Counted from the stretch's first letter, positions 45,464 to 54,363 are shown. The stretch is DNA of 60,289 nt from Promethearchaeota archaeon (GCA_019057775.1 JAHLWT010000315.1:1-60289); one strand, 5' to 3'. The notes: a model not told the origin generated them from the letters alone. A program made the numbers and translations.

Positions 45464-45760
45464 AAATAGAAAAGATTGTTAAATGATTGTTAAATGATTA
45501 CTAAGAATATCAGGAAGACAACTACAATTCAAACTTCACTTAAGCCCAAAGAAACCTTTGATTGATCCTAAATCTTTTTAAATGGGAAGGGTATAATCCA
45601 GAGATCGCTACTGGGATTACTCGAGCATAGTGTAGTTATTGAAGTTTTTAATCAACTCGGGGAGATTACAAATAATCAATTTGAAAACTTTCAGTAAAGG
45701 CATTTCTCATTTATTCATCAAATTTGATTTTTAGGGTGTATGTGTACTCCTTTCCATCTA
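45464..45760. other. Intergenic remnant region after the VapBC-like module
   Basis: Holds a short tandem repeat of GATTGTTAAAT (45474-45495), a second copy of the codons for PLIDPKSF plus stop (45554-45583), and an open stretch without start (about 45601-45693) encoding LLGLLEHSVVIEVFNQLGEI and a stop. These look like decayed gene ends. No intact gene recognised. Confidence 0.5.
45554..45583 (+). repeat. Second copy of the PLIDPKSF gene end
   Basis: CCTTTGATTGATCCTAAATC and the following TTTTTA match 44714-44740 with one substitution; both end in a stop codon in the same frame. A weaker third copy (AATCCTAAATCTTTTTAG) lies at 46665-46682. They appear to be leftover 3' ends of paralogues of the longin-like gene. 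Confidence 0.6.
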
Positions 45761-46522
45761 TTATTTTTTTTTCATTTTTTCCTGAATTTCGCCAACCAAA
45801 AAATCAACCAATTCCTCGATATATCTCTTCCCTTTTGGTATATCTGCTTTAGTTGGATCGCCAATTACTCCAATTGTTGAAATAGCAGTCATCCCTTTTT
45901 CCAGAAGCAATTTGACTTTATTTTCACTAAAAACGCCCATAAATCCAGGTTGAAATCTTTCTTTAACGACCAAATGTTCTTTTAGAGCTAAGATTACAGA
46001 AGTTTCCATTTCACCACCATGAGAACCTGCTTCTTCATTACTTATTCCTAAATTCGATGCACTTTCATAGATTACATTAATGAAGCCATCTAGATCTGTG
46101 TATCCAAAGATATGCATATTTGGGTAGATTGAATCTAGTTCTTCAATAGTTTCTTGCACCGGATTAAAATTGCCTCCATGTGTGGGAATAAGAATCACAT
46201 TTTCAAACCCGTATCTTGAAAAACTGTCAACATAATCATTAATTATTGCTTTTAATGTTTCTTTTTTTAAAGAAATTGTTCCAGGAAAAGATAAATGATG
46301 TTCTGAACAACCAACACATATAGTTCGAGCTACTAAAGCATTTTCTAATTTTTTAGCAATTTCAACGGAAAGAATTTCTGCTATTAAAGCGTCTGTTTGA
46401 GTTGGCAGATGAGGACCGTGTTGTTCAGTGGAACCAATACCTATTATTACAGTTGTATATCCTTCCTCAATTGCCTTCTTAATATCTAACCAATTCATTT
46501 CTTCCATTAGGATTGTTTTCAT
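45761..46522 (-). CDS. Creatininase-family amidohydrolase
   Basis: 253 residues. GIGSTEQHGPHLPTQTDA carries Glu33, His35 and Asp44, IPTHGGNF carries His115, and SHGGEMETS carries Glu171: the metal ligands and substrate-binding loop of the creatininase family at the positions known from the Pseudomonas enzyme. Archaeal members include riboflavin/F420- and mycofactocin-related amidohydrolases, so creatinine is probably not the substrate. It is transcribed alone with an AT-rich upstream region. Cytoplasmic. Confidence 0.88.
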   Translation of the reverse strand: MKTILMEEMNWLDIKKAIEEGYTTVIIGIGSTEQHGPHLPTQTDALIAEILSVEIAKKLENALVARTICVGCSEHHLSFPGTISLKKETLKAIINDYVDSFSRYGFENVILIPTHGGNFNPVQETIEELDSIYPNMHIFGYTDLDGFINVIYESASNLGISNEEAGSHGGEMETSVILALKEHLVVKERFQPGFMGVFSENKVKLLLEKGMTAISTIGVIGDPTKADIPKGKRYIEELVDFLVGEIQEKMKKK

Positions 46523-46750
46523 ATTATTAACCTATTGGTATTCAAGAATCTTATCTCATCTAATAATTAACTATATTTTATTAAACCAAATTTATAAGTA
46601 TTTTCAATCTTTAACGCGAGAATAAATAAAATACAGCATAATTGTTTATATTATCATAATTATTAATCCTAAATCTTTTTAGTGTATAGAAAAAAGTAAA
46701 TAACAAGAATAGTTTTCACATATAACCATAATACTTTAAAAACTTTCTAA

Positions 46751-47512
46751 ATGCTTGTCTATTTTACCTTAATCGCAATTTTCTTCTCAAGTATGGTATA
46801 CGGGATCATAGGATTCGGAGATGCGTTGGTTTTGATACCTATAATCACGCCATTAATCGGGATCAAAAATGTTGTCATTTTAATAAATCTCTGGGGTACT
46901 TTTCCGGCGTTACTCAACTTTATTAAATACCGTGAATATTTGGACAGAGGTTATTTTCTACGCTTCTTAGTTCTGGGAATTCCCGCAACGATTTTAGGAA
47001 CTTTTCTCATCATAAACCTTCAGTTAGAATGGATAGAATTAATCTTCGGGATTTTCGTTTTGTGTTATTCTTCTATAAAACTCTATCAATATAGAAAGAA
47101 TTCATCTAGTGTTAAAATAGAAAAAGAATTAAATTCTTCTTCACCATTTATTATATTTGGTGGATTTTCTTATGGTTTGCTGGCAGGTTTAATTAGTGCT
47201 GCTGGACCTATTAATGTATTATGCTTAGAAAAGACAGGACATTATCGAGAAAGCTTTATTGAAAATTTTGCGGCAATTGGAACAATTCTCTCCATTTCAA
47301 GAATCCCCCTTTATTTCTTCGAAGGTGTGTTTCCAACAGAGTTATTTTTAGTTTTTATTCTAGCATTTCCTGTAATATTTGTTGGTACTAAATTTGGCCA
47401 CAAATTTACTCCTAAAATACCTGTGGAGAAATTTCAGATCATCATATTTTGTTTTCTTTTAGTAATTAGTGTAAAATCAATTATCACAGCAAGTATTAGT
47501 TTGATTATTTAG
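46751..47512 (+). CDS. TauE/SafE-family membrane permease
   Basis: 253 residues with about eight hydrophobic helices. The N-terminal half begins SSMVYGIIGFGDALVLIPII and the second GGFSYGLLAGLISAAGPINV, the duplicated TauE/SafE signature with small residues before a kinked helix. Members export sulfite, sulfonates or organic anions. No sulfur-metabolism gene is nearby, so the substrate is open. It is divergent from the creatininase gene (228 bp). Confidence 0.85.
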   Translation: MLVYFTLIAIFFSSMVYGIIGFGDALVLIPIITPLIGIKNVVILINLWGTFPALLNFIKYREYLDRGYFLRFLVLGIPATILGTFLIINLQLEWIELIFGIFVLCYSSIKLYQYRKNSSSVKIEKELNSSSPFIIFGGFSYGLLAGLISAAGPINVLCLEKTGHYRESFIENFAAIGTILSISRIPLYFFEGVFPTELFLVFILAFPVIFVGTKFGHKFTPKIPVEKFQIIIFCFLLVISVKSIITASISLII

Positions 47513-47619
47513 TAATTATAACTATGAAAATATCAAAAAAAATAAAAAAAACTTAGACGAAATTCTCTTTAACATAATTCCAACATGATTCTTTATTATC
47601 TTTTCGATTTGGCAATTTT

Positions 47620-47703
47620 ATGCCGCGTATGAAGGCTCATATTGCTTTAAATAAGGAGTACAGCTCACTTCTTGAGATGATTATTCAATATCTTTATCAA
47701 TAG
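47620..47703 (+). other. Short open frame of 27 codons, uncertain
   Basis: ATG to TAG, encoding RMKAHIALNKEYSSLLEMII in its middle. Amphipathic and codon use normal for the region, but there is no Shine-Dalgarno and no homologue recognised. It may be a remnant. Nothing else was recognised in the 241-bp gap 47513-47753. Confidence 0.2.
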
Positions 47704-47753
47704 TATAATTTCTTCGATAATAAAAATCCGATTAAATGTCAAATTGAATTTTT

Positions 47754-48077
47754 CTAATCTAAGGTGGGAATGATTAATTCGATATCAAACTGTTTAAGAA
47801 GAATATCTAACTCTTGTTTTATTCTCTCATTTACTTTAAAACAGAATAGATATTTTTGGAAGGTTTCTTTATACATTTTTTCAAGAAATTCACATTTTCT
47901 TATAAAGATACGAACCTTGTCTAAATCAGTTAGCTTTAAAGTAGCCTCCCCTATAATATTAGGTTTTATGTGAAAAACATCAACTTCCACATCAGTAGTA
48001 TCAGGATGCACATAATTGTTTTCATCAAAAAAATGCTGTCTAATCTGTAATTCCAAGTCAAATCCTTTTTGCTTCAA
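47754..48077 (-). CDS. C-terminal half of a frameshifted nuclease-like protein
   Basis: 107 codons. FDLELQIRQHF, DVEVDVFHIK and IGEATLKLTDLDKVRIF follow the PD-(D/E)xK-like core seen at the C-terminus of DUF3782-type archaeal proteins (acidic DV, then ExT, then helix). Its start overlaps the end of the upstream frame by 20 nt in another phase. The overlap contains GCAAAAAGGATT, so a one-base indel in the A run would join the two. As called, it starts at TTG without Shine-Dalgarno. Confidence 0.5.
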   Translation of the reverse strand: MKQKGFDLELQIRQHFFDENNYVHPDTTDVEVDVFHIKPNIIGEATLKLTDLDKVRIFIRKCEFLEKMYKETFQKYLFCFKVNERIKQELDILLKQFDIELIIPTLD

Positions 48078-48360
48078 TTCCCTCTGCTATTGTTCCATAC
48101 CCTAAATCGATATTATCAAGTCGTTCATGAACTCGCTCAAATCTCCTATCCATAGCTTCAAATCCCCTATCCATCTGTATTTGCATGGCTTCAAAACGCT
48201 TATCCATGGATTCAAATCTTTTATCAAACTCTTCTATAACTTGTTTAATATCATCTTTAGTCGCCACAACACCAGAAAGTGCCGTAATTATAGCGCCTTT
48301 CACTTGATTATCTTCTTGTATTAGTTTTGGTAAAAGCTTTAAAAATTCTTCTTTTTCCAT
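48058..48360 (-). CDS. N-terminal coiled-coil half of the same frameshifted protein
   Basis: 100 codons from an ATG. After a short helix it has a repeated coiled coil (KRFESMDKRFEAMQIQMDRG; RGFEAMDRRFERVHERLD), typical of the N-terminal part of DUF3782-type proteins, then GYGTIAEGIEAK before the stop. The continuation GFDLELQIRQ is one frame away. The joined protein would be about 200 residues. Either a real pseudogene or an assembly indel. Confidence 0.5.
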   Translation of the reverse strand: MEKEEFLKLLPKLIQEDNQVKGAIITALSGVVATKDDIKQVIEEFDKRFESMDKRFEAMQIQMDRGFEAMDRRFERVHERLDNIDLGYGTIAEGIEAKRI

Positions 48361-48855
48361 TCACCACAAAACCTCTATTCTTATTATATAAATGAGCAAT
48401 AGGATTTATAAATCTATTCAATAATATTGGCACCACCTATTTCTCATTAAGTAGAGAACTGAAAAAATATAACCATAAAATAAGAAAAAGGGAGTGTCTA
48501 AATCAATTTTTAGTTAGTTTCAAACGAGATTAATAGAACTCAAAGAAAAATAGATACTTAATTTCAATCTATTTCTAGGTGTTATTATATGAAGAGTTTA
48601 TAGATAAAAAATTATTTATTCATGGATATTCAAAATTCGTATTTAAAAAAATCCTCTTCTTAATTTTTGTTGATAAGATAAAAAAAAGATAAGCTTGAAA
48701 TTAACTTAAAATCTTTAAGCTTAAAGGTAAAAAATTTGTTAATGTAGTAGACTTGCGTAAAGAAGCATCAGTAATAAAAAAATTAAAAAAATCAAGATTC
48801 ATTAAAAGAATTGAAGAGTTAATTATTAAAAAGATTGTATTAATTAATATGAAAT
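48361..48855. other. 495-bp intergenic region
   Basis: Upstream of the frameshifted gene and downstream of the phosphohexomutase. Positions about 48700-48830 contain an open stretch without start codon encoding FVNVVDLRKEASVIKKLKKS and RFIKRIEELIIKK. It looks like the remnant of a small gene. The rest is AT-rich and unrecognised. Confidence 0.4.
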
Positions 48856-50613
48856 TTAAGCATAGTTTTCTTTCACATAATTTTGGACACTTTTAATTTC
48901 ATCTAAGTGAGTTTCGACTTTTCCAAAAATATAGAATCTAACATCTGGACCAGTACCACTTGGTCTAAAATAGAGCGTAGAATCATCGCTTTTTAATTGG
49001 TAGATATCAATTAAATTATTATTATCTGTAAGAGCTTGTATTTTATAATCTTTATTAGCGATTTGAATTATTTTTCCATTGTTTTTTTCAAAATTTTTCA
49101 TAATTCTGATTTTATCTTCATCAACAGCATGAATAGTACGGTTTATTCCTTTTAATGACCAGTCAATTGCTTCAGATATGACGTACCCCCTACATATCAG
49201 TTCCGTTATTAAAACTAAAGCAGGGACAGGGTATTTGTCAGCGATAATAGAATAATCAGTAGTAAAATCATATTCCCCTGTCTTTTGATTTTTTGCAATA
49301 TCGAGAATATTCAGAGTATGCCCACCACTCTCTTCCCAAAAAACCATTATAAAAGATTCTCTCTCAATATTCTGTTTTTCCAATAATTGAATTATGTGCT
49401 TTTTTAAAGGAACTGGATTATTAATCTTAATTAAATTCTTATTCTCATCTTCAATATAGAGAATGGCATTGTCTACTTTAGATTGATCTACCTCAATACC
49501 AAGGAGGAAATACATAATAACACCTAAATGTTTATAACCCACTCCTGTTAATATATTCAAGAAACTATTGTTATCTCCTCGTAAATCACTCGGAATAGTC
49601 CTTACATTTAAAATCTTTTTGTTGAATTCTTTTGCTAATATATTATGCAGTGCTGAATAGATCTCATTTGGAATATAAAAATAGAATTCTCCATTCTGTC
49701 GAACATATAGGGCAATTCTGTCTCTATCAGCATCAAGTAATAATGCTAAATCCGAACCCACTTGATTCATAACGCTCTGCAGTTTTTCTTCTTTAACTAC
49801 TTTTATAGGATTTGGAGGATTGATTTCTTCATCAATTACAGTTACATTTGCGCCATACTCTTTTAATAAATTAACAATCCCTCTTGCTTTGCCTAAGTAA
49901 GGCCAAATAACAATGTTCTTATCTTTTACACTTTTAATTTCTAAAACCCTCGAAAGTAATCGTTTAGTATATTCATTGTTTTTCTTTTCAGCATCCATTA
50001 ATATAGGATCATAAGGTTTAAATGAAATTTCCTTAACTTCTAAAGCACGTTTAGAAATATCCTTAAAAATATCGCCAGAAAGAGGTATTGGATAATCAAT
50101 ATAAACCTTCATCCCATTCCAAGTTAAATCATTATGACTTGCTGTTAAGACAATAATAAGATTTATGTCATCGTATAAGGTTACTGATGCTGCACCATAT
50201 GGTGCTGATATTCTGGATTTTCCCTTATCATCTTTTTGATAATAAATTTCATATCCATCAAACGCGAAAATTTGGGAACAATGCTTCAGGAGGAGGTCTT
50301 TTGTTGGTCTATTATCTGTAAAAATTAATACTTTTAAATTTTGAGCATTTTTCATTTCCTTAAATTTTTGGCTAATAGCTTTGAAAACTCTTAGAAATAG
50401 AAAAAGCTTATTATTAGGCAATTGATATTTTTCATGGTCTTCTTCTTTTGAAACATCTAATAACTGAATTCTTAGTCCAGAAGTAGGTGCTACAATGGGA
50501 TCTATAATATTCCTTTCTTCTTCTGTCAAATCAGGTAAAATTAATTTTTCTATCCCATCTTCTAAAAGCTCCAGTTCAACATCTTCTATATCAAATTTGA
50601 ACAGATAATTCAC
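48856..50613 (-). CDS. Phosphoglucomutase/phosphomannomutase family protein, divergent
   Basis: 585 residues. The phosphoserine loop LTASHNDLTWNG (Ser159), metal loop LLDADRDRIAL (294-299), sugar loop VFWEESGGHT and phosphate loop FRPSGTGPDVRFYIFG appear in family order. Departures: TASHND instead of TASHNP, DADRDR instead of DGDGDR, and about 130 extra residues compared with a 450-residue enzyme. It may act on an unusual sugar phosphate or be regulatory. It lies 33 bp downstream of the longin-GTPase gene on the same strand, so the two are probably co-transcribed. Confidence 0.8.
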   Translation of the reverse strand: MNYLFKFDIEDVELELLEDGIEKLILPDLTEEERNIIDPIVAPTSGLRIQLLDVSKEEDHEKYQLPNNKLFLFLRVFKAISQKFKEMKNAQNLKVLIFTDNRPTKDLLLKHCSQIFAFDGYEIYYQKDDKGKSRISAPYGAASVTLYDDINLIIVLTASHNDLTWNGMKVYIDYPIPLSGDIFKDISKRALEVKEISFKPYDPILMDAEKKNNEYTKRLLSRVLEIKSVKDKNIVIWPYLGKARGIVNLLKEYGANVTVIDEEINPPNPIKVVKEEKLQSVMNQVGSDLALLLDADRDRIALYVRQNGEFYFYIPNEIYSALHNILAKEFNKKILNVRTIPSDLRGDNNSFLNILTGVGYKHLGVIMYFLLGIEVDQSKVDNAILYIEDENKNLIKINNPVPLKKHIIQLLEKQNIERESFIMVFWEESGGHTLNILDIAKNQKTGEYDFTTDYSIIADKYPVPALVLITELICRGYVISEAIDWSLKGINRTIHAVDEDKIRIMKNFEKNNGKIIQIANKDYKIQALTDNNNLIDIYQLKSDDSTLYFRPSGTGPDVRFYIFGKVETHLDEIKSVQNYVKENYA

Positions 50614-50646
50614 CAGATTTTATCTTAAAATTATTATTCAATTAAA

Positions 50647-51516
50647 TTATGAAATTTCTTTTATAGCTTCGTTTATTATCCCCAAAATTTTTTCCCGATA
50701 CATTGGTTCAGTTGCAACCATGCCATAGGTTTTTATTATCCGCTTTTCACTTGATAAAATTTTTTCACAGAATTCTGGAGTTAATCTATGTTGTAAATCT
50801 TGTTTATTTGCAATACCAATTACTAATTTATCTTGGTAAAACTTATTTAAAATATCATGAATAATTTCTTTAGAATTATTAATATTCTCAAAAGTTGAAT
50901 CAGTAACTAATAATGTAATATCAGTTCCCTCTAAAAGACTTCTCCATAAAGAATGGAAGCGAGCTTGACCAGCAAAATCCCACAGTGTTATAGATCTTTT
51001 AAATTCATCCCCCTCATAAGAAGCGATATCGGCTGTAATCGTTGGAATATATTCGAGATCAACATTTTTTCCACATATTAGTCTTGTGAGTGTTGTTTTT
51101 CCAACCCCTCCAAACCCAATTATCGAAATTTTAATTGCTCCAAGGATAAGATTATCTAATTCTTTTTCAAATTCAGCAAAGATAGTTCGATTTCCTGCCC
51201 ATCGACCGCTTTCAATAATTTCACCATATTTCTTAATAAATTTGGTTCGTATACTCAAGATTTTAGAATTAACAGTCGCATCATCATCTTCTAAATCCGT
51301 ACATGCAACAATAATAATCTTGTCGATGATTGTGTAGTAATACTTAAAATCTTCTGTTGCCGTACTCTTAATATCACTTTGACTAATTTCTTTCATAAAT
51401 CCAGAAAATGCGCTTAAAAATCCTGCTAAAAGGTCTCTATCTACTTCCGAACTTCCGTAATTTCTAAATAACAATGATTTACCGTCTTTAGTTAATATAT
51501 TTACGTACTGAATCAT
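50647..51516 (-). CDS. Small GTPase with N-terminal longin-like domain
   Basis: 289 residues. Residues 1-115 are a longin/profilin-like domain (VNILTKDGKSLLFRNYG; LLAGFLSAFSGFMKEI) also found alone at 44079. The Ras/Arf-type GTPase domain follows: G1 IGFGGVGKTT (133-142), switch I Thr in YIPTIT, G3 LWDFAGQARF (178-187), G4 ANKQD (236-240). Gln184 is retained. No lipidation signal is evident; the N-terminal domain might mediate membrane or partner binding. Promoter-proximal to the phosphohexomutase gene. Confidence 0.82.
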   Translation of the reverse strand: MIQYVNILTKDGKSLLFRNYGSSEVDRDLLAGFLSAFSGFMKEISQSDIKSTATEDFKYYYTIIDKIIIVACTDLEDDDATVNSKILSIRTKFIKKYGEIIESGRWAGNRTIFAEFEKELDNLILGAIKISIIGFGGVGKTTLTRLICGKNVDLEYIPTITADIASYEGDEFKRSITLWDFAGQARFHSLWRSLLEGTDITLLVTDSTFENINNSKEIIHDILNKFYQDKLVIGIANKQDLQHRLTPEFCEKILSSEKRIIKTYGMVATEPMYREKILGIINEAIKEIS

Positions 51517-51895
51517 TTTTACTTTGAATTTTATCTCATACTAATTGACTATTTACTATTAAAATTCACATAAACATAAACTTTAGTTATTTAATTAAAC
51601 AAAGCAAAACAAAGTTTTAATTTTGAAAAATTTAACAAATTTACTTTTCTTTACAAAATGTAACTTCCTCTTTGATCTTTAGAATCTCAAATGGATATAC
51701 ACAGTTATTTTAATATCGTTTCATTCAACCTAAAACAAAGTATTATCGAAATAAAAATAATTATTTCTGGTGTCTCATGAAATCAACATGTTTTAGATAT
51801 TAAATGAATAAATTTAATTTGATTAATTTCCTTAAAAATAATAAGTAAGCACGACTTTTTTGTTTCAAAGCTAATTACGAATACCGATAAGTTTA
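51517..51895. other. 379-bp divergent intergenic region
   Basis: Between the longin-GTPase gene (minus) and the HicB-like gene (plus). AT-rich, with no gene, repeat or palindrome recognised. Presumably holds both promoters. Confidence 0.4.
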
Positions 51896-52087
51896 ATGAA
51901 TGAAATTATATTTCTCATTGAAGAATCTTTAGAAGGAGGTTACGAGGCAAAAGCTTTAGAGAGCGCCATCCATACTGAAGCGGATAATTTTGATGAGTTA
52001 AAAGTGGCAATTAGAGATGCTGTGAAATGTCATTTTGATGAAAAAGACCTGCCACGAATTATTAGGTTACATTTTGTAAAAGAATAG
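51896..52087 (+). CDS. HicB-like antitoxin
   Basis: 63 residues. IIFLIEESLEGGYEAKALES, then TEADNFDELKVAIRDAVKCH, is the partial RNase H-like fold of short HicB proteins, ending HFVKE. Small HicB proteins of this form in archaea pair with HicA toxins. It is followed 11 bp later by a truncated HicA frame, so the module is probably inactive, with an orphan antitoxin left. Confidence 0.7.
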   Translation: MNEIIFLIEESLEGGYEAKALESAIHTEADNFDELKVAIRDAVKCHFDEKDLPRIIRLHFVKE

Positions 52088-52098
52088 GTTATAACTCT

Positions 52099-52188
52099 TT
52101 GAAAATCCCGCGAGATGTGAGCGGGGAACAATTATCCAAATTATTAAAGAAATTTGATTTTGAAGTTTTAGCGGAATTATTTGGATGA
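52099..52188 (+). pseudogene. Truncated HicA toxin remnant
   Basis: From a TTG, 29 codons read KIPRDVSGEQLSKLLKKFDF and then EVLAELFG before TGA. KIPRDVSG-LxKxLKKxGFEV is the standard HicA N-terminus. The following RQxGSH motif with the catalytic His and the rest of the 70-80-residue toxin are missing. No continuation is visible in any frame before the next gene. Confidence 0.75.
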
Positions 52189-52221
52189 TTTATAAGAAAT
52201 ATAAGATAAGTTATAGCTTAA

Positions 52222-54033
52222 CTATTTCTTTTTTGATTTTTCTCCAATTTCAACTCTTGCTTCTTCTTCCTTATATGGTTTTACAGGTTTTAAATAGTCA
52301 ATTGGAATATCACAAGCCCAACAGACGTTTTCCAAATCTGTTAATGCCTGCGCACAATTTCCACAGTAATTCGCGCCGCATTCGCAAATATATGAGAACC
52401 GTATCACTTCACCCCTACATACCAAGCAAATTTTCTTCTCTTTGGAAACCGCAATTTTCTCTTCTGACACTTGAACAGTTAATATAGGACGTTTCTGAAT
52501 CATTCTCACAATTTTTTCATCCAATCGTGCTAATTCCATACGATCCGACATTGGTGCATCTTCCTCCTTTAATTTTTCCCATAAATCTAATTTTTTAATT
52601 AAGTCTTCTTTTTCATTAGCAATCTGTGCAGTTAGTTTAGTAAGATCAAACCTTTCTGCTATTTGATGAGCTTGAGTTAAAAAACGCTGAGATTTCTTCA
52701 TATCAAAGGTTAACAATGAGATTTTTGCTTGTATAAGACAACTTTCGCACAGTACCCAGTACGAATGCGATTTTTCAGCAATTTCTAATAGTCTATCAAT
52801 TAGGGGATTTATTTCATCCAGCACTTCTACATCGTTAATCATGCGTAATTCAATTAAGAGTAATTCACATAAGTTAAGTAGTGCTCTTATGGTAGCTTCA
52901 TAACTTAAAGCCTCCTCTTCGAGAAGTTTTTTTAATATTTCTTCAGCTTTACCCCTTTTAATGGCTCGGGGACTGGTTTTCAATAATAAAGCCTTATTAA
53001 AAAGATACATTAAATTCATTCCTTTGTCTTTTAATTGACTATTCAATTTCTCCAAATCGTCAAGATATTGTTGTGCTCGTTCAAGATCTCCAATTTCAAT
53101 TAATATTTGAATTAAAAAGTCATGATTATTAACTAGGTTCCTTAAGGCTCCCAGCTCACGGTTTAGTGCCATTGATTTTTCTATACACTCTAACGCACGA
53201 TCCAATTCTCCTCTCAATCTATAGGGTATTGTTATATTGTTAAGGATGGCTGCAATAAAATATTTATTGTTAAGTTCGGTGAAAATTGCTAAACTCTGCT
53301 CAAAAAATATAATACTACGATCTAAATCACCTTGAAAACTATATAATGATGCAATGGCATAAAAACTCTCAGCAATATAATATTTTTTAGTACTTTCTTT
53401 AGCAATAGATACGCCTCGCTTGGCAAATTTTAAAGCACGATTTGATTCACCTTTAAAAATTCCTAGAAGGTGTGCCATCCAAGAAAGAGATTCAGCAATT
53501 TTATGTTTAACCCCTAATTCTTCTCGCAATGCTAAGCTGTGTTCATAACATTTTAATGCTAGATCTGTTGTACCGTGTTCGAATATCAATTTTCTGTGGT
53601 AAAAAAATCCCTTTATAAAAGCTAATTGAGCCTCTCTTTGTTTGTAGGGTGTTGATAATTCTCGTGGATGTGTTTTTAGTAATTCTTCTCCTTGCTTAAT
53701 TAAATTAAAAACTTCCTCAAATCTACCAAGCCTTATTAATGCATGTGTCATTAAAAGTAAACTGTCGACTTTAAGGAAACTGTTTTCTAGTCCTTCACTT
53801 TCTTTGTAAGTTTGCTCAGCGAGTTTAATAAGCTCTTTGTGCTTCCCTTGCCAAAATAGAATTTGACATTGAAGTAGGTGGCAGGATGCTTTATCATGAT
53901 GCGTGAGCCCTTCTTTCTGTTCGTAATTATTCAAAAGTGTGAGAGCCTCATCGAATTTACTGTCATCAATAAGTTTTTCTGCTCGAATTACTTCTTCCGG
54001 TTTTTTTTTTTCTATTAATTTTTCTTCGTCCAT
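52222..54033 (-). CDS. TPR-solenoid protein with C-terminal RING-like zinc domain
   Basis: 603 residues. Residues about 1-470 are tetratricopeptide-type helical repeats (GDLDRSIIFFEQSLAIFTEL; GELDRALECIEKSMALNREL). Residues 536-574 carry eight cysteines: C-x2-C-x10-C-x-C-x4-C-x2-C-x10-C-x2-C (ICLVCRGEV, CECGANYCGNC, CWACD). This spacing would suit a two-zinc cross-brace like RING/B-box or double zinc ribbon. The tail is charged. RING-like domains in Asgard archaea are of interest as ubiquitin-system parts, but the fold here is inferred from cysteine spacing alone. Confidence 0.7.
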   Translation of the reverse strand: MDEEKLIEKKKPEEVIRAEKLIDDSKFDEALTLLNNYEQKEGLTHHDKASCHLLQCQILFWQGKHKELIKLAEQTYKESEGLENSFLKVDSLLLMTHALIRLGRFEEVFNLIKQGEELLKTHPRELSTPYKQREAQLAFIKGFFYHRKLIFEHGTTDLALKCYEHSLALREELGVKHKIAESLSWMAHLLGIFKGESNRALKFAKRGVSIAKESTKKYYIAESFYAIASLYSFQGDLDRSIIFFEQSLAIFTELNNKYFIAAILNNITIPYRLRGELDRALECIEKSMALNRELGALRNLVNNHDFLIQILIEIGDLERAQQYLDDLEKLNSQLKDKGMNLMYLFNKALLLKTSPRAIKRGKAEEILKKLLEEEALSYEATIRALLNLCELLLIELRMINDVEVLDEINPLIDRLLEIAEKSHSYWVLCESCLIQAKISLLTFDMKKSQRFLTQAHQIAERFDLTKLTAQIANEKEDLIKKLDLWEKLKEEDAPMSDRMELARLDEKIVRMIQKRPILTVQVSEEKIAVSKEKKICLVCRGEVIRFSYICECGANYCGNCAQALTDLENVCWACDIPIDYLKPVKPYKEEEARVEIGEKSKKK

Positions 54034-54354
54034 ATTTAGAATATACCCGTGTTTCTCTATTTTTTTTTCCTTTTCTCAAATAAATGTTAATAACAAGACA
54101 GATAAGAGGAGTTATGACTTCGCTGGTTTTATAAAAATTTGAGGCAATTGTATAATTTAATAAAAAGTATTATTTTAAACTATCTAAATATGAATAAATT
54201 TGATTTATGCCGTCAATTAATTCAGAAAAAATAGTTTTCTACTAAGTCAAATTTTATTATTTGAGACCCATCAATGATTTCAGCTTTAACAAAAACCTTA
54301 AAAATTTGTTCTTTATTTTTTAACTAATATTAAATTTTGAAAATGTAAAAAATA
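54034..54354. other. 321-bp intergenic region
   Basis: Upstream of the TPR/RING-like gene (minus) and the coiled-coil gene (plus). AT-rich; contains a TTTATAAAAATTTG TATA-like motif at 54128-54141. No gene or repeat recognised. Confidence 0.35.
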
Positions 54355-54363
54355 GTGAAATCA

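Noticed and set aside
52185..52487. Plus-strand open frame of 100 codons after the HicA remnant
   Set aside because: It is antisense to the cysteine-rich end of the TPR/RING-like gene and does not continue the HicA sequence.
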